A stretch of DNA of 64,000 nucleotides from CALEAR01 sp035301485 (lineage in GTDB: Bacteria; Pseudomonadota; Gammaproteobacteria; Pseudomonadales; Alcanivoracaceae): contig DATGUF010000021.1 in the NCBI GenBank assembly GCA_035301485.1, positions 5,205-69,204 on the forward strand. The letters are read 5' to 3'. The notes under the pieces are model-generated. The model ran no database searches. It had not been told where the DNA came from and was given only the letters and a program-made list of their open reading frames with translations. Position numbers and translations under genes: made by a program. Shown in pieces: positions 8,502-17,316 of the stretch (the stretch's first letter is position 1; the number at the start of each line of letters is the position of its first letter).

Positions 8502-9086
8502 TCAATCTAACTGTATGCCGCAGAACTGCAGCACTAAAGGAATAAACGCAGCAAACCCCACAAAAGAATGATCGCCGCCAAGGCCTTTATAGGTGTGGCA
8601 TTCTTGGTAGAAATCCCAAGCATCTTGCCAATTTAAGGTTTCATCACCTGTTTGCAGCAGCGCTAATAAATTCTCTGGGCGCTCAATAACGGGCACGGCG
8701 TAACTTTCTAAATCGTCCGCCCAACCCGCTTCAAGTTCATAGGTTTCGCCTGTGTGGTAACGCGTCATGGTGCCCACTTCCGTCGACAATAAGCGCCACG
8801 GCCGCACGGCGGGGTTAATCAACACCCCTTTGATGCCATGCCGTTCGGCGAGCCATGTGGCGTAAAACCCACCTAAAGAAGAACCCACCACGGCCACCAC
8901 TTCATTGCTTTGCACTAGGCCATCAAGCAACGCCATGGCCTGGCGGGGATGCACTGGCAAATCGGGCACAATAATGCGATCACGTGCTTCATGCTGCTCA
9001 AAAAACCTCACCATTTGCTGTGCTTTGGCCGAGCCGGAAGTGCTATTAAAACCATGTATATAAAGCAACTTACTGCTCTTATTCAT
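8502..9086 (-). CDS. yqiA: YqiA-type esterase
   Basis: This is a small alpha/beta-hydrolase (194 residues) of the YqiA family, whose E. coli member shows esterase activity on short acyl esters. The N-terminal YIHGFNSTSGSAK is a typical family motif. The nucleophile serine sits in VVGSSLGGFYA, with the late histidine in GGDHSFVGF. A GGAGAA ribosome site lies upstream (9092-9097 on the minus strand). Its place between cpdA and parE is conserved, although no link to DNA topology is known. Confidence 0.92.
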   Translation of the reverse strand: MNKSSKLLYIHGFNSTSGSAKAQQMVRFFEQHEARDRIIVPDLPVHPRQAMALLDGLVQSNEVVAVVGSSLGGFYATWLAERHGIKGVLINPAVRPWRLLSTEVGTMTRYHTGETYELEAGWADDLESYAVPVIERPENLLALLQTGDETLNWQDAWDFYQECHTYKGLGGDHSFVGFAAFIPLVLQFCGIQLD

Positions 9087-9189
9087 GATGGTTCTCCATG
9101 TTTGTAGTAAACAGTAAAGAGGTGGCTATACGTTAACCACACACTGTTGTTTTGTACAGTAATACAATGAGGCCAACAAAACTGCCATG

Positions 9190-9990
9190 CTAATAATCAT
9201 TCATGCTGGCATCAACGCTAAAGCGCTCTGCCACACGCGATACTGCAGTGCGAACACGCCCATCGGCATATAAATCAAACCAGCGGTAACCGGGCGCGGC
9301 ATCATCTACGGTGAATTCATCGCAATGCGGTTTAAATTGAATGCAGGTGGAAGGGGTGCCATAGAGCCCCACGCCATTACGTTGGCTGGCAAACGCTTGA
9401 TGCACATGGCCCCACACAATAGCACGCACATTGGGGTGTGCATCTATCACCTCAAAAAACGCATCTGCAGCACCAATTTGATGCTTATCCAGCCAACGAC
9501 ATCCCACAGGCACTGGTTGGTGATGTAAGCACACCATAACGTGCTGCCCTTTACAGGCTGCGAGCGCTTGTTGCAGAAACTCAAGGTCCCGCGCATACAG
9601 CTCACCCATTGTTTCCCCCGGAATAGTGGAGTTGAGCAAGATAAAGCTCCACGCCCCCTGATGCTGCACACAGGGTGCTAAAATATGCGCCTGCTCTGCC
9701 AGCGCTTGCAACAATGGCGCCGGCTTATCGTGGTTACCTTCTAACCAATACATGGGCACCGAAAATGATGCGAGTTGTTCGTACAGGCGCCGATAAGAGG
9801 CATAAGAATTATCTTGGGAGAAATCGCCTGTGGCGAGCAGTACATCTATGCTTGGTTGCTCGGCGCGAACAAGGGCTAGCACGGCTTCTAAGCTTTTTTG
9901 CGGCGCCAACGCCAACATGGTTTGCTCTGGGTCTGCAAACAAATGGGTGTCGGTAATTTGCACCACACGTAAAGGTTTTTCACTGGCCAC
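9190..9990 (-). CDS. cpdA: 3',5'-cyclic AMP phosphodiesterase CpdA
   Basis: CpdA hydrolyses cAMP to AMP and so dampens Crp signalling. The 266-residue protein carries the complete class III/metallophosphoesterase metal-site set: DTHLF near the start (D-x-H), ATGDFSQD, EGNHDKP, LHHQPVP and WGHVHQAF. Those residues bind two metal ions. It lies downstream of yqiB. The 103-base gap to yqiA is the largest in this run and could hold an extra promoter, but none is clear. Confidence 0.93.
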   Translation of the reverse strand: MASEKPLRVVQITDTHLFADPEQTMLALAPQKSLEAVLALVRAEQPSIDVLLATGDFSQDNSYASYRRLYEQLASFSVPMYWLEGNHDKPAPLLQALAEQAHILAPCVQHQGAWSFILLNSTIPGETMGELYARDLEFLQQALAACKGQHVMVCLHHQPVPVGCRWLDKHQIGAADAFFEVIDAHPNVRAIVWGHVHQAFASQRNGVGLYGTPSTCIQFKPHCDEFTVDDAAPGYRWFDLYADGRVRTAVSRVAERFSVDASMNDY

Positions 9991-10002
9991 GTTTTGCTCT
10001 CC

Positions 10003-10467
10003 CTAGGAATTCACGCAGCGTTTCGCTGTATTGGGCACCGCATAAATATGCACCTGCATAATGCTTAACCAAGCGCTTAAAAAAGTATTCCAGTACAGCT
10101 TTTCTTTGGGCTGATTGGTGGTTTGCTGCAACGAAAACTCACGCTCCACTCCATTTTCCACTGCACGAGCAATAGTTACTTCTGCGCTGTTGGCATCATG
10201 GTACAGCCGTATTTGCAGCTCAATGTTTGCTGTAGCACTCGGCGCGGAACGTAGGTTCAACACAGTGGTATAAGGCCAACGATGCAGCACGGTTAGTTCT
10301 ACCTGCCCTGCCGGCAAAAACCCCACTGGCTCAGTAGCTATTAGCTGCATGGTGCCCACTCTTTTTAGCCATGGCCATTGTTGAAATAAACGATAGTTGC
10401 GGCTACATAACCGCTCTAGGCGGCGTAGCCCGTCTCGATAGGCTCTCTTTCTTTCTAATATATTCAT
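10003..10467 (-). CDS. yqiB: DUF1249 family protein YqiB
   Basis: This is a conserved cytoplasmic protein of unknown function (154 residues from the chosen start). The start ATG at 10467 overlaps the nudF TGA as ATGA, which implies translational coupling. A longer frame back to 10509 would run inside nudF and exceed the family length (about 140). RNYRLF and VTIARAVENG-like segments fit DUF1249. The conserved neighbourhood with nudF and cpdA is the main clue. No enzymatic motif is visible. Confidence 0.88.
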   Translation of the reverse strand: MNILERKRAYRDGLRRLERLCSRNYRLFQQWPWLKRVGTMQLIATEPVGFLPAGQVELTVLHRWPYTTVLNLRSAPSATANIELQIRLYHDANSAEVTIARAVENGVEREFSLQQTTNQPKEKLYWNTFLSAWLSIMQVHIYAVPNTAKRCVNS

Positions 10468-11099
10468 GAATACTTCTGTAATAGCTCTGTTTGGTGCAAC
10501 AAAAACCACTGCACCGCGATAATACTGGCTGCGTTATTAAGGTACCCTTCCGCTAAAAGTTGTGGCAGTTGCTCCGTGGGCACACGGTGGGAGCGAATAT
10601 CTTCATGCTCAGATGCTAGCCCATGCACGCCACCTGCCTGCGATAAGTCGGCAAGGCCTAAAAACAAATGCACACGCTCATTCGTGCCGCCGGGGCTAAC
10701 AAAATACGGTGGCAGGGGAATCAGCTTTGTTAGCGTAACATTGGCTTCCTCTAGCGCCTCTCTCTGAATGAGGGCTTCTAATGACTCATTTTCTTCATCG
10801 GCGATGCCTGCTACCACTTCTAGGCACCAGGGTGTGCGTTCATCTGCCATCGCACCGACTCTAAATTGCTCTACCAACAGCACTTCGGCCAATGCAGGGT
10901 CCCATATCAAAGCGCCGGCCACGGGCTCGCGACGGAGTAATTCGCGCGTTATCACTGGCGTGAAATCTCCCGCGAAACGCCGATGCTGCAAGGTTAAAGT
11001 ATCTAACTGCATAAAGCCTTGATACTCCACTTTTTGCTCTTTCAAGCATACATCTTCTGCGCGGGTAAACGGTGCTAATCGCTTTATCGTCCAGTTCAT
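10464..11099 (-). CDS. nudF: ADP-ribose pyrophosphatase (NudF, Nudix family)
   Basis: NudF cleaves ADP-ribose to AMP and ribose 5-phosphate, clearing reactive ADP-ribose. The 211-residue protein has the Nudix core REALEEAN with the metal-binding REXXEE intact. Two details depart from the textbook box: six rather than five residues separate the first glycine (VAGIADEEN) from the next glutamate, and the glycine after EEA is asparagine. NERVHLFLG further on fits the NudF subfamily. It is the first gene of the minus-strand run and is divergent from tolC. Confidence 0.9.
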   Translation of the reverse strand: MNWTIKRLAPFTRAEDVCLKEQKVEYQGFMQLDTLTLQHRRFAGDFTPVITRELLRREPVAGALIWDPALAEVLLVEQFRVGAMADERTPWCLEVVAGIADEENESLEALIQREALEEANVTLTKLIPLPPYFVSPGGTNERVHLFLGLADLSQAGGVHGLASEHEDIRSHRVPTEQLPQLLAEGYLNNAASIIAVQWFLLHQTELLQKYS

Positions 11100-11133
11100 A
11101 GTGGGCCCAATCGTAAAAATGAATCAGATTCAA

Positions 11134-11163
11134 TAAACATTTCAATGTCTAATGCTTTATACT
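11134..11163 (+). promoter_or_regulatory. Candidate promoter upstream of tolC
   Basis: TAAACA (11134-11139) and TATACT (11158-11163) are 18 bases apart, each close to the sigma-70 consensus. The implied leader before tolC is about 225 bases, which is long, so another start point nearer the gene is possible. The rest of the 297-base divergent region shows nothing further. Confidence 0.3.
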
Positions 11164-11396
11164 AACCTGCGTTTTGCAGTGTAGTGATAGAAGACGGGTT
11201 ATTTCAATTTAAACGGGCTCCTTGTTGGTTCATTTCTCGCAAAATGCGCACTGAGCTAAATTGAAACCCTTAGTTTTTAATGCGCTGCAGTAAATAGCCC
11301 TTTGGCTTGCAACCACCGAGCCCAAGGCCAAAACAGATGTTTTGCTTATTAAGTATCGCTACTTTGTAGCCTCCGCGAATAACGGGATCTAGTACT

Positions 11397-12767
11397 ATGC
11401 GCAAGTTTTTCATTTTGGCTGCCAGCATGGCCGCCGCTTCTTTTTCAGCACCTGTATATGCTGATACGTTAGCCGATGCTCTTGAGGCTGCTTGGTCGGC
11501 TGATCCTGAGTGGTCCGCTGCTTTAAGCACTTGGCAGGCTGGGCAAGAGTACAAGGCGCAAGGCTTAGCAGCCATCCTGCCTAAAATTAGCGCCAAATAT
11601 AATTGGATGGATACAGAAACTAAAATACGCCGTGCTGGATACAAGTTTGATTACGAAACTGAAACGGTCACCGTGGCCTTGGCGCAACCTTTGTTCCGCC
11701 CTGGTGCTTGGTACGCCTACAAACAGGGGGCTGCAGCCACCACCCTCGCTGATGCGCAATTTGAAGATGCCCGCCAGCAGTTTTTCCACCGCGTGGCTAG
11801 CTCTTACTTCAATGTGCTAAAAGCATGGGAAAACCTCACTTCTGCTAACGCTGAGAAAAAAGCAATTGGCGAGCAACTAGACCAAACGCGTGAACGTTTT
11901 GAGGTGGGCTTAATTGCTATTACCGATGTGCACGAAGCAGAAGCAGCGTACGACCTAGTGGATGCTAGCGTTATTATGGCGGAAGCCGAGTTCGATATTG
12001 CGCGAGATAAGTTAGAAGCTCTAACAGGCCGCCCATGGCAAACCATGGCCACCCTACAAAGCGATTTGCCATTAAACAAGCCTAATCCTGCTGAGCCTGA
12101 AAAGTGGATGGAGCTTGCACAGGGGCAAAACCCAGCTTTATTAGCTGCAAAGCAGCAGTCTGAAGTGCTACGCCACACCGCCAACCAGCACGCTTCAGCA
12201 CAGCTACCCACCGTGGATTTAGTGGCGCAACACCAGCGTTATCGCGACAACGCAAACATTCCCACTAGCAACCCTTTATCTGATGGTAGCCTACAACCTA
12301 AAAGCCGTAGTAATGCGTATGGTATTGAGGTGAGCATGCCGTTATTCCAAGGCGGCGGTTTAAACAGTAAGCGCAAGCAAACGGCACTTGAGCACGATGC
12401 AAGCATCGAGCAATACCAACAAGCATGGCGCGATGTGGGCCAGCAAACTTTAGCCGCTTATCGCCAAGTAAGTGCGAACTCTTCTTATGTAAGCGCACGT
12501 AAAAAAGTGATTCGCTCAGCTGAATCTGCGTTAGAGGCCACCCAAGCGGGTTACGAAGTGGGCACACGAAACATTGTTGAGGTGCTTAACGCACAGCGCA
12601 CTTTGTTCGCCGCTAAGCGTGACTATGCCAACGCCCGCTACGATTACATTCTCAATAGCCTTACCTTAAAGGCACTAGCCGGCGCCCTTACCGAAGATGA
12701 CATCATTCAGGTGAACAACTGGCTGAACGAGCTAGAGCAAATTAACCTTAACAACGTGGCCGGCTAA
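11397..12767 (+). CDS. tolC: TolC-family outer membrane efflux channel
   Basis: TolC forms the outer membrane and periplasmic tunnel of type I secretion and RND/ABC efflux systems. The 456-residue precursor has a signal peptide ending at VYADTLADALEAAW. Two homologous halves of long helices follow, typical of the family. The second half shows VGTRNIVEVLNAQRTLF, a strong TolC signature. The gene is divergent from nudF, as in E. coli. Its TAA stop overlaps the convergent waaA stop by four bases, so no separate terminator fits. Confidence 0.93.
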   Translation: MRKFFILAASMAAASFSAPVYADTLADALEAAWSADPEWSAALSTWQAGQEYKAQGLAAILPKISAKYNWMDTETKIRRAGYKFDYETETVTVALAQPLFRPGAWYAYKQGAAATTLADAQFEDARQQFFHRVASSYFNVLKAWENLTSANAEKKAIGEQLDQTRERFEVGLIAITDVHEAEAAYDLVDASVIMAEAEFDIARDKLEALTGRPWQTMATLQSDLPLNKPNPAEPEKWMELAQGQNPALLAAKQQSEVLRHTANQHASAQLPTVDLVAQHQRYRDNANIPTSNPLSDGSLQPKSRSNAYGIEVSMPLFQGGGLNSKRKQTALEHDASIEQYQQAWRDVGQQTLAAYRQVSANSSYVSARKKVIRSAESALEATQAGYEVGTRNIVEVLNAQRTLFAAKRDYANARYDYILNSLTLKALAGALTEDDIIQVNNWLNELEQINLNNVAG

Positions 12768-14035
12768 ACAGGCCACGCCTGCTCTAAGAGCGCTAAGGTT
12801 TTTTGTAAAGCACCACCATGAGCGGCCACTACTTCAGTGGCCGCTTTGCCTTCCTGCTCACGGCGCTGCTCATCGAGCAACAACGTTTGCACCGCGTGCG
12901 CTAGCTCATCAGCGCCTTGCACCACTGTAAGCGCTCCTGACTCTGTTAATAACTCACTAATTCGTTCGAAATTAAACAAATGCGGCCCACTGAGCACGGG
13001 GTGCCCCCAGGCAGCAGGCTCTAATAAATTATGCCCACCCACCGGTACAAACGAGCCACCCACAAACGCTAGCTCCGCCGCACCATACAGCATCAACAGC
13101 TCACCCATGGAATCGCCCAAGTAAACTTGCGCTTCAGCACTTGGCTTTTCAGCCGTGCTACGACGCACGCACTGCAAACCCATCTTCGCACTTAACTCTG
13201 CAACTTTATCAAAGCGCTCGGGATGGCGAGGCACTAATACCAGCAACGCCTGTGGCACCGTTTGCAATACCTGCTGATGGGCTTGCAACACTATTTCTTC
13301 CTCGCCCTCATGCGTACTCGCAGCCACCCACACCAAACGCTCTTCGCCAAGCTTAGCGCGGGTTTCACTGGCTTTTTTCTTTATTTCATCAGTAAGGCGC
13401 AAATCAAACTTTACGCTACCTGTAACATGCACTTTATCCTTCTTAACCCCCAATTTAATGTAGCGTTCCGCTTCTTCTTGGGTTTGCACCATCAGGCCTG
13501 CATAAGCTTGGATAGCCGGCCCAGTAAGCCAACTTAAGCGACGATAGCCGCGGTAGCTTCCTTCTGAAAGGCGGCCATTAAACAACCACACTGGCATGTT
13601 CTCTTTTTTAGCCTTCGCCATTAAATTTGGCCATAGTTCTGTTTCAACAATGATGGCTAGTTTTGGGTTATAGGCTTGAAAAAACCGTGACCACGCTAAC
13701 GGCACATCCCAAGGAAAATACACATGGTGCACCTGGTTGCCGAAAATGGCCTTCACCCGATCTGAGCCAGTGGGTGTGGTGGTGGTCACTAAAATGGGCG
13801 TGTCGGGGTGGCGCTTTAGCAGTGCATGGATCATGGGCGCGGCGGCGAGCGTTTCCCCCACCGACACCGCGTGCACCCAAACACAAGAGGAAAGCGTATT
13901 AGGCATGGCGTTATACACGTGCCGTTCTGACCAGCGCTTGCGGTAACCGGGCGCCTTGCGGCCGCGAAACCACATGGTTACCCACGGCACTGGCAACAGT
14001 AAATACCACAGCAAGGTGTATAACGTACGTATCAT
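12764..14035 (-). CDS. waaA: 3-deoxy-D-manno-octulosonic acid transferase (WaaA)
   Basis: WaaA moves Kdo from CMP-Kdo onto lipid IVA at the inner membrane, an essential LPS step. The 423-residue protein has an N-terminal membrane-anchor segment and GYRKRWSER. The general-base glutamate is in HAVSVGETLAA. In the C-terminal GT-B half are AASTHEGEEE, HPERFDKV and GGSFVPVGGHNLLEPAAWG. The acyltransferase gene at 14179, divergent from it, acts at the next step of lipid A maturation. Confidence 0.95.
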   Translation of the reverse strand: MIRTLYTLLWYLLLPVPWVTMWFRGRKAPGYRKRWSERHVYNAMPNTLSSCVWVHAVSVGETLAAAPMIHALLKRHPDTPILVTTTTPTGSDRVKAIFGNQVHHVYFPWDVPLAWSRFFQAYNPKLAIIVETELWPNLMAKAKKENMPVWLFNGRLSEGSYRGYRRLSWLTGPAIQAYAGLMVQTQEEAERYIKLGVKKDKVHVTGSVKFDLRLTDEIKKKASETRAKLGEERLVWVAASTHEGEEEIVLQAHQQVLQTVPQALLVLVPRHPERFDKVAELSAKMGLQCVRRSTAEKPSAEAQVYLGDSMGELLMLYGAAELAFVGGSFVPVGGHNLLEPAAWGHPVLSGPHLFNFERISELLTESGALTVVQGADELAHAVQTLLLDEQRREQEGKAATEVVAAHGGALQKTLALLEQAWPV

Positions 14036-14178
14036 AGTCTATCCATTTATTCAGAAACTCAGCGCGTCTGTTCGCGCCAAACTGTTGTTGGCAACCATAG
14101 GTTTGCGCCCATAGGGTAACGCGTCGCTAGCTAAAACTGCTACACTTAAGTACTTTTTACCGAGGAACGCAAGGCAAC

Positions 14179-15090
14179 ATGGCAGATCTTCCCACTCGCC
14201 CAGCATTTAAATTTAAAGACACCCCCACCTGGCTACTAGTAGGCGCTTTTTGGTTGTTTGGCCAACTTCCTTGGAACGTTCAGCTAGCTGTTGGCCGAGG
14301 GCTTGGGCATCTGGCTTACTTTTTGTTGAAACGCCGCCGCCATATTGCCGCAACCAATATCGCTTTGTGCTTCCCGCATTTAAGTGCCGCGGAGCAAAAA
14401 GCGTTAACCCGCGCCACCATGGTCAGCACCGGCGAAGCTATCACCGAAATAGCTGCCGCCTACATTAATCCCAGGGTGAATTTAGTTGAACGCTTAACAG
14501 TAGAAGGGTTGGAGCATCTCGAAGCTGCTAAAAAAGAGGGAGGCGTGCTATTACTAGGCATGCATTTGAACACCATTGATGCAGGCAGCCGGCTATTGGG
14601 TGATGGCGCTAAAATTCCTTTTAGTGCTGTGTATCGGCCAAATAACAACCCTATATTAGATTGGCTAATTGCTTGGGGCCGTGGCCGGTTTGTGGAGCAA
14701 TACATTGATCGCAAAGATATGCGCAGCCTTATTCGGCAGCTGCGTGCGGGCAACACAGTGTGGTATGCACCAGACCAAGACTACGGCAAAGAACAAACCG
14801 TTTTCGCTCCTTTCTTTGGTGTGCAAACCTCCACCATTACCACCACTACGCGCATTGCTAAAATGGGCCGTGCCACTGTGATTCCTATTTCGCACTTCAG
14901 GCTTCCTAAAGGCCGCTATAAAATAGTATTCGGCAAGCCGCTTGAAAACTTCCCTAGTGGCGACGACGTTACTGACGCCACTATCATCAACCAAACCATT
15001 GAACGCGAAGTGATGAAAGCGCCGGAGCAATACTTATGGGTGCACAGGCGCTTTAAGACGAGGCCAGAGGGGGAAGAACGGTTTTATTAA
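14179..15090 (+). CDS. Lipid A biosynthesis acyltransferase (LpxL/LpxM family)
   Basis: This is an inner membrane acyltransferase that adds a secondary fatty acid to Kdo-lipid A. It is 303 residues long, as expected. After an N-terminal hydrophobic anchor, the catalytic HX4D motif is H129-D134 in GMHLNTIDAG. VYRPNNNPILDW and a late APDQDYG fit the LpxL/HtrB group. Which acyl position it serves (LpxL or LpxM type) cannot be decided here, so no symbol is given. A GAGGAA ribosome site precedes the ATG. The stop overlaps the convergent glycosyltransferase stop by four bases (TTAA). Confidence 0.92.
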   Translation: MADLPTRPAFKFKDTPTWLLVGAFWLFGQLPWNVQLAVGRGLGHLAYFLLKRRRHIAATNIALCFPHLSAAEQKALTRATMVSTGEAITEIAAAYINPRVNLVERLTVEGLEHLEAAKKEGGVLLLGMHLNTIDAGSRLLGDGAKIPFSAVYRPNNNPILDWLIAWGRGRFVEQYIDRKDMRSLIRQLRAGNTVWYAPDQDYGKEQTVFAPFFGVQTSTITTTTRIAKMGRATVIPISHFRLPKGRYKIVFGKPLENFPSGDDVTDATIINQTIEREVMKAPEQYLWVHRRFKTRPEGEERFY

Positions 15091-16166
15091 GCTAAGAGCT
15101 CTTCATACCACTTGTAGGTGTTTTTAGCTGTGTCATCTGCATGAAACACAGAATAAATACGTGCCAACGCTTTATCAGCTCTTTCTTTAGCTGCTTGAGG
15201 ATGTTCGAGTACATTTAAAATTGCACGATGAAGCTGCTTAGCATCCCCTTGCTCCACCAGTAATCCAGTCTCATTATTTAATACCACTTCAGGTGTGCCG
15301 CCAGCATCGGTAGCCACCACAGGACGCTCAACACACATGGCTTCAACTACCACACGCGGCAGCCCTTCCCCGCTTTCAGAAGCGGAAACCAATAAATCAC
15401 AAGCTCTAATAACGCCCGTTGGGTTATTGGTATAGCCTGTAAAGTGCACCCTATCAGGGTGTTTGCATTGCGCCACACGCTCGTGCGCTTCTTTATTATC
15501 GTTAATGTTTCCCACCAATAAAAGGTGCGCATTTAACTCAGAAGGTAAGCGGTCGAAGGCTTCTAATAAAGTAGCGATGCCTTTGCGCATACTATTACGG
15601 CTTAAACAACACATAACCGTTGCCCCTTCAGGCACACCGTACGCTGACAAATCTGCTGGCTCACCTTGATACCACTCAGGCTTATGCCCTTTATAAATGG
15701 TTTTAAGTTTTTCTGAAGGGATGCGGAACCATAAAAAACGTGCTTTAAGCATGGACTGCCGTACCGCTTCAGCCACGCAGAAAGTGCCATCCAAACGAGG
15801 ATTAAGGAAGCTAAACCAGTTTTCAGGTTGTAGATAACTCATATTGGTAGTAACACCACGATAACCCAAAATTTTAGCTCTATGCCGCTTACCAGCCCTC
15901 ACCGCACACGTCACTGCGCGAGAATTAAAGGCGTGCACTATGTCATAGTCTCCGGCATACAACTCTTGCTTTATTTTAGCAGTGCCTTCTTTATCAAAAC
16001 GCCCAGCCAACTTTAGCTCTATTAGCTTAACGCCTGCAGCCTGTAACAATGGGTAATTACGCCCTTCAGGATGACACATCACGGTGACATCTATTTTTTT
16101 CGAAAGACCTATGAAAAGCTCACTCTCGGGGCGATCACATTTATCAGTCACAAACAAAACTTTCAT
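15087..16166 (-). CDS. Glycosyltransferase family 4 protein
   Basis: This is a retaining GT-B glycosyltransferase (359 residues) probably acting on the LPS core. The C-terminal nucleotide-sugar domain has the EX7E motif in SGEGLPRVVVEAM, followed by PVVATDAGGTPEVV. No signal peptide is present, so it works on the cytoplasmic face. ATG 16166 is preferred over a GTG two codons upstream because MKVLFVTDK is a normal GT4 start. It is divergent from the glycerophosphotransferase-like gene with about 97 bases between them. Sugar and acceptor are unknown. Confidence 0.87.
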   Translation of the reverse strand: MKVLFVTDKCDRPESELFIGLSKKIDVTVMCHPEGRNYPLLQAAGVKLIELKLAGRFDKEGTAKIKQELYAGDYDIVHAFNSRAVTCAVRAGKRHRAKILGYRGVTTNMSYLQPENWFSFLNPRLDGTFCVAEAVRQSMLKARFLWFRIPSEKLKTIYKGHKPEWYQGEPADLSAYGVPEGATVMCCLSRNSMRKGIATLLEAFDRLPSELNAHLLLVGNINDNKEAHERVAQCKHPDRVHFTGYTNNPTGVIRACDLLVSASESGEGLPRVVVEAMCVERPVVATDAGGTPEVVLNNETGLLVEQGDAKQLHRAILNVLEHPQAAKERADKALARIYSVFHADDTAKNTYKWYEELLA

Positions 16167-16263
16167 AGGCACTCGCTTATCTATCTCTCGTTGGCAATAA
16201 TACAGATTGTTGTACTATACACTAACAGCTTAACCTGCTTAACCTCTCTGTAATGGCACACAC

Positions 16264-17316
16264 ATGACAGCGCTTAAATACTTATTATACGCCGAACAAA
16301 ACTACGCCTACGCTATGCTTAGACCGTTACAAGAAGCTATTCATAAACGTGGCGGCGAAGCGAAATGGTTCCTCGCTGGTTCAACTATCAATCCACAGTA
16401 TTTGCATAACCATGAGCATCGCCTTTTAGATGTAGACGCCGTCGTGCAATGGCGGCCAGACGTAGTGATCAGCCCAGGAAACATGGTGCCAAGCTTTATT
16501 CCAGGTTTGAAAGTGGATATCTTTCACGGTTTTAATGTAGCCAAAGCCACCCGCAGTGATGATCGTGGCCATTTCAATATTCGCGGCTGTTACGACCTTT
16601 ATTGCACACAAGGGCCCGATACCACCCAAGGATTTGAAGAGCGGGCGGAAAAGCATGGCTTCTTTCGTGTTCGCGAAACTGGTTGGCCAACATTAGACCC
16701 TTTATTTACTTCAGAGCCTGACACTGCTTCACAAGCAACACCCACTTTGCTGCTGTGCTCGACCTTCACACCAAGCCTAAGTTGCGCGCCTCACTTAGTT
16801 GAAACTATAAGACACCTTCGCGACACCAAAGAATGGCAATGGATTGTTCAATTCCACCCACGCATGGATGAGAACATTTCAGCACAATACAAAGCTTTAC
16901 AGAACGATAAACTCACTTTTGTAGAAACAGATAACGTCATCCCTCTACTAAAAAAAGCAGACCTCATGGTGTGCGACACATCTTCAGTAATGTTAATGTT
17001 TATGCTGCAAAACAAGCCTATTGTAACGTTCCGAAATCGCACAATAGGTGACACCTCTTATTTGCTGAATGTGGAAGAGACAGAACAATTAGCCCCTGCT
17101 ATTGAAACAGCATTATCTAGACCCGCTGATTTAATGCAAAGAATTAAAAAAGCGGGTGATCTCATCCATCCCTATCGCGATGGACGCTCTAGCGAGAGAG
17201 TGCTAGAAGCCATTGACGATTGCCTAGAGCTCGGCAGCAATGGCTTAAAGAAAAAACCACTGAACCTGCTTAGAAACTTAAAAGAAAGAAAAAAACTGGG
17301 GTACTGGCGCTGCTAA
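16264..17316 (+). CDS. CDP-glycerol glycerophosphotransferase-like protein
   Basis: The protein (350 residues) resembles the TagB/TagF-type glycerophosphotransferase fold, which in Gram-positives links glycerol phosphate from CDP-glycerol. Supporting features are ISPGNMVPSF and DIFHGFNVAKA (an HG motif), FHPRMDEN (conserved HP) and MVCDTSSVMLMFM (the D-T-S-S motif of the nucleotide-binding half). It has no membrane segment or signal peptide. Its place between LPS glycosyltransferases suggests it decorates the LPS core or a related surface glycan with a phosphate-linked group. That job is inferred from context. A sugar-nucleotide transferase of the same fold is the main alternative. Confidence 0.8.
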   Translation: MTALKYLLYAEQNYAYAMLRPLQEAIHKRGGEAKWFLAGSTINPQYLHNHEHRLLDVDAVVQWRPDVVISPGNMVPSFIPGLKVDIFHGFNVAKATRSDDRGHFNIRGCYDLYCTQGPDTTQGFEERAEKHGFFRVRETGWPTLDPLFTSEPDTASQATPTLLLCSTFTPSLSCAPHLVETIRHLRDTKEWQWIVQFHPRMDENISAQYKALQNDKLTFVETDNVIPLLKKADLMVCDTSSVMLMFMLQNKPIVTFRNRTIGDTSYLLNVEETEQLAPAIETALSRPADLMQRIKKAGDLIHPYRDGRSSERVLEAIDDCLELGSNGLKKKPLNLLRNLKERKKLGYWRC

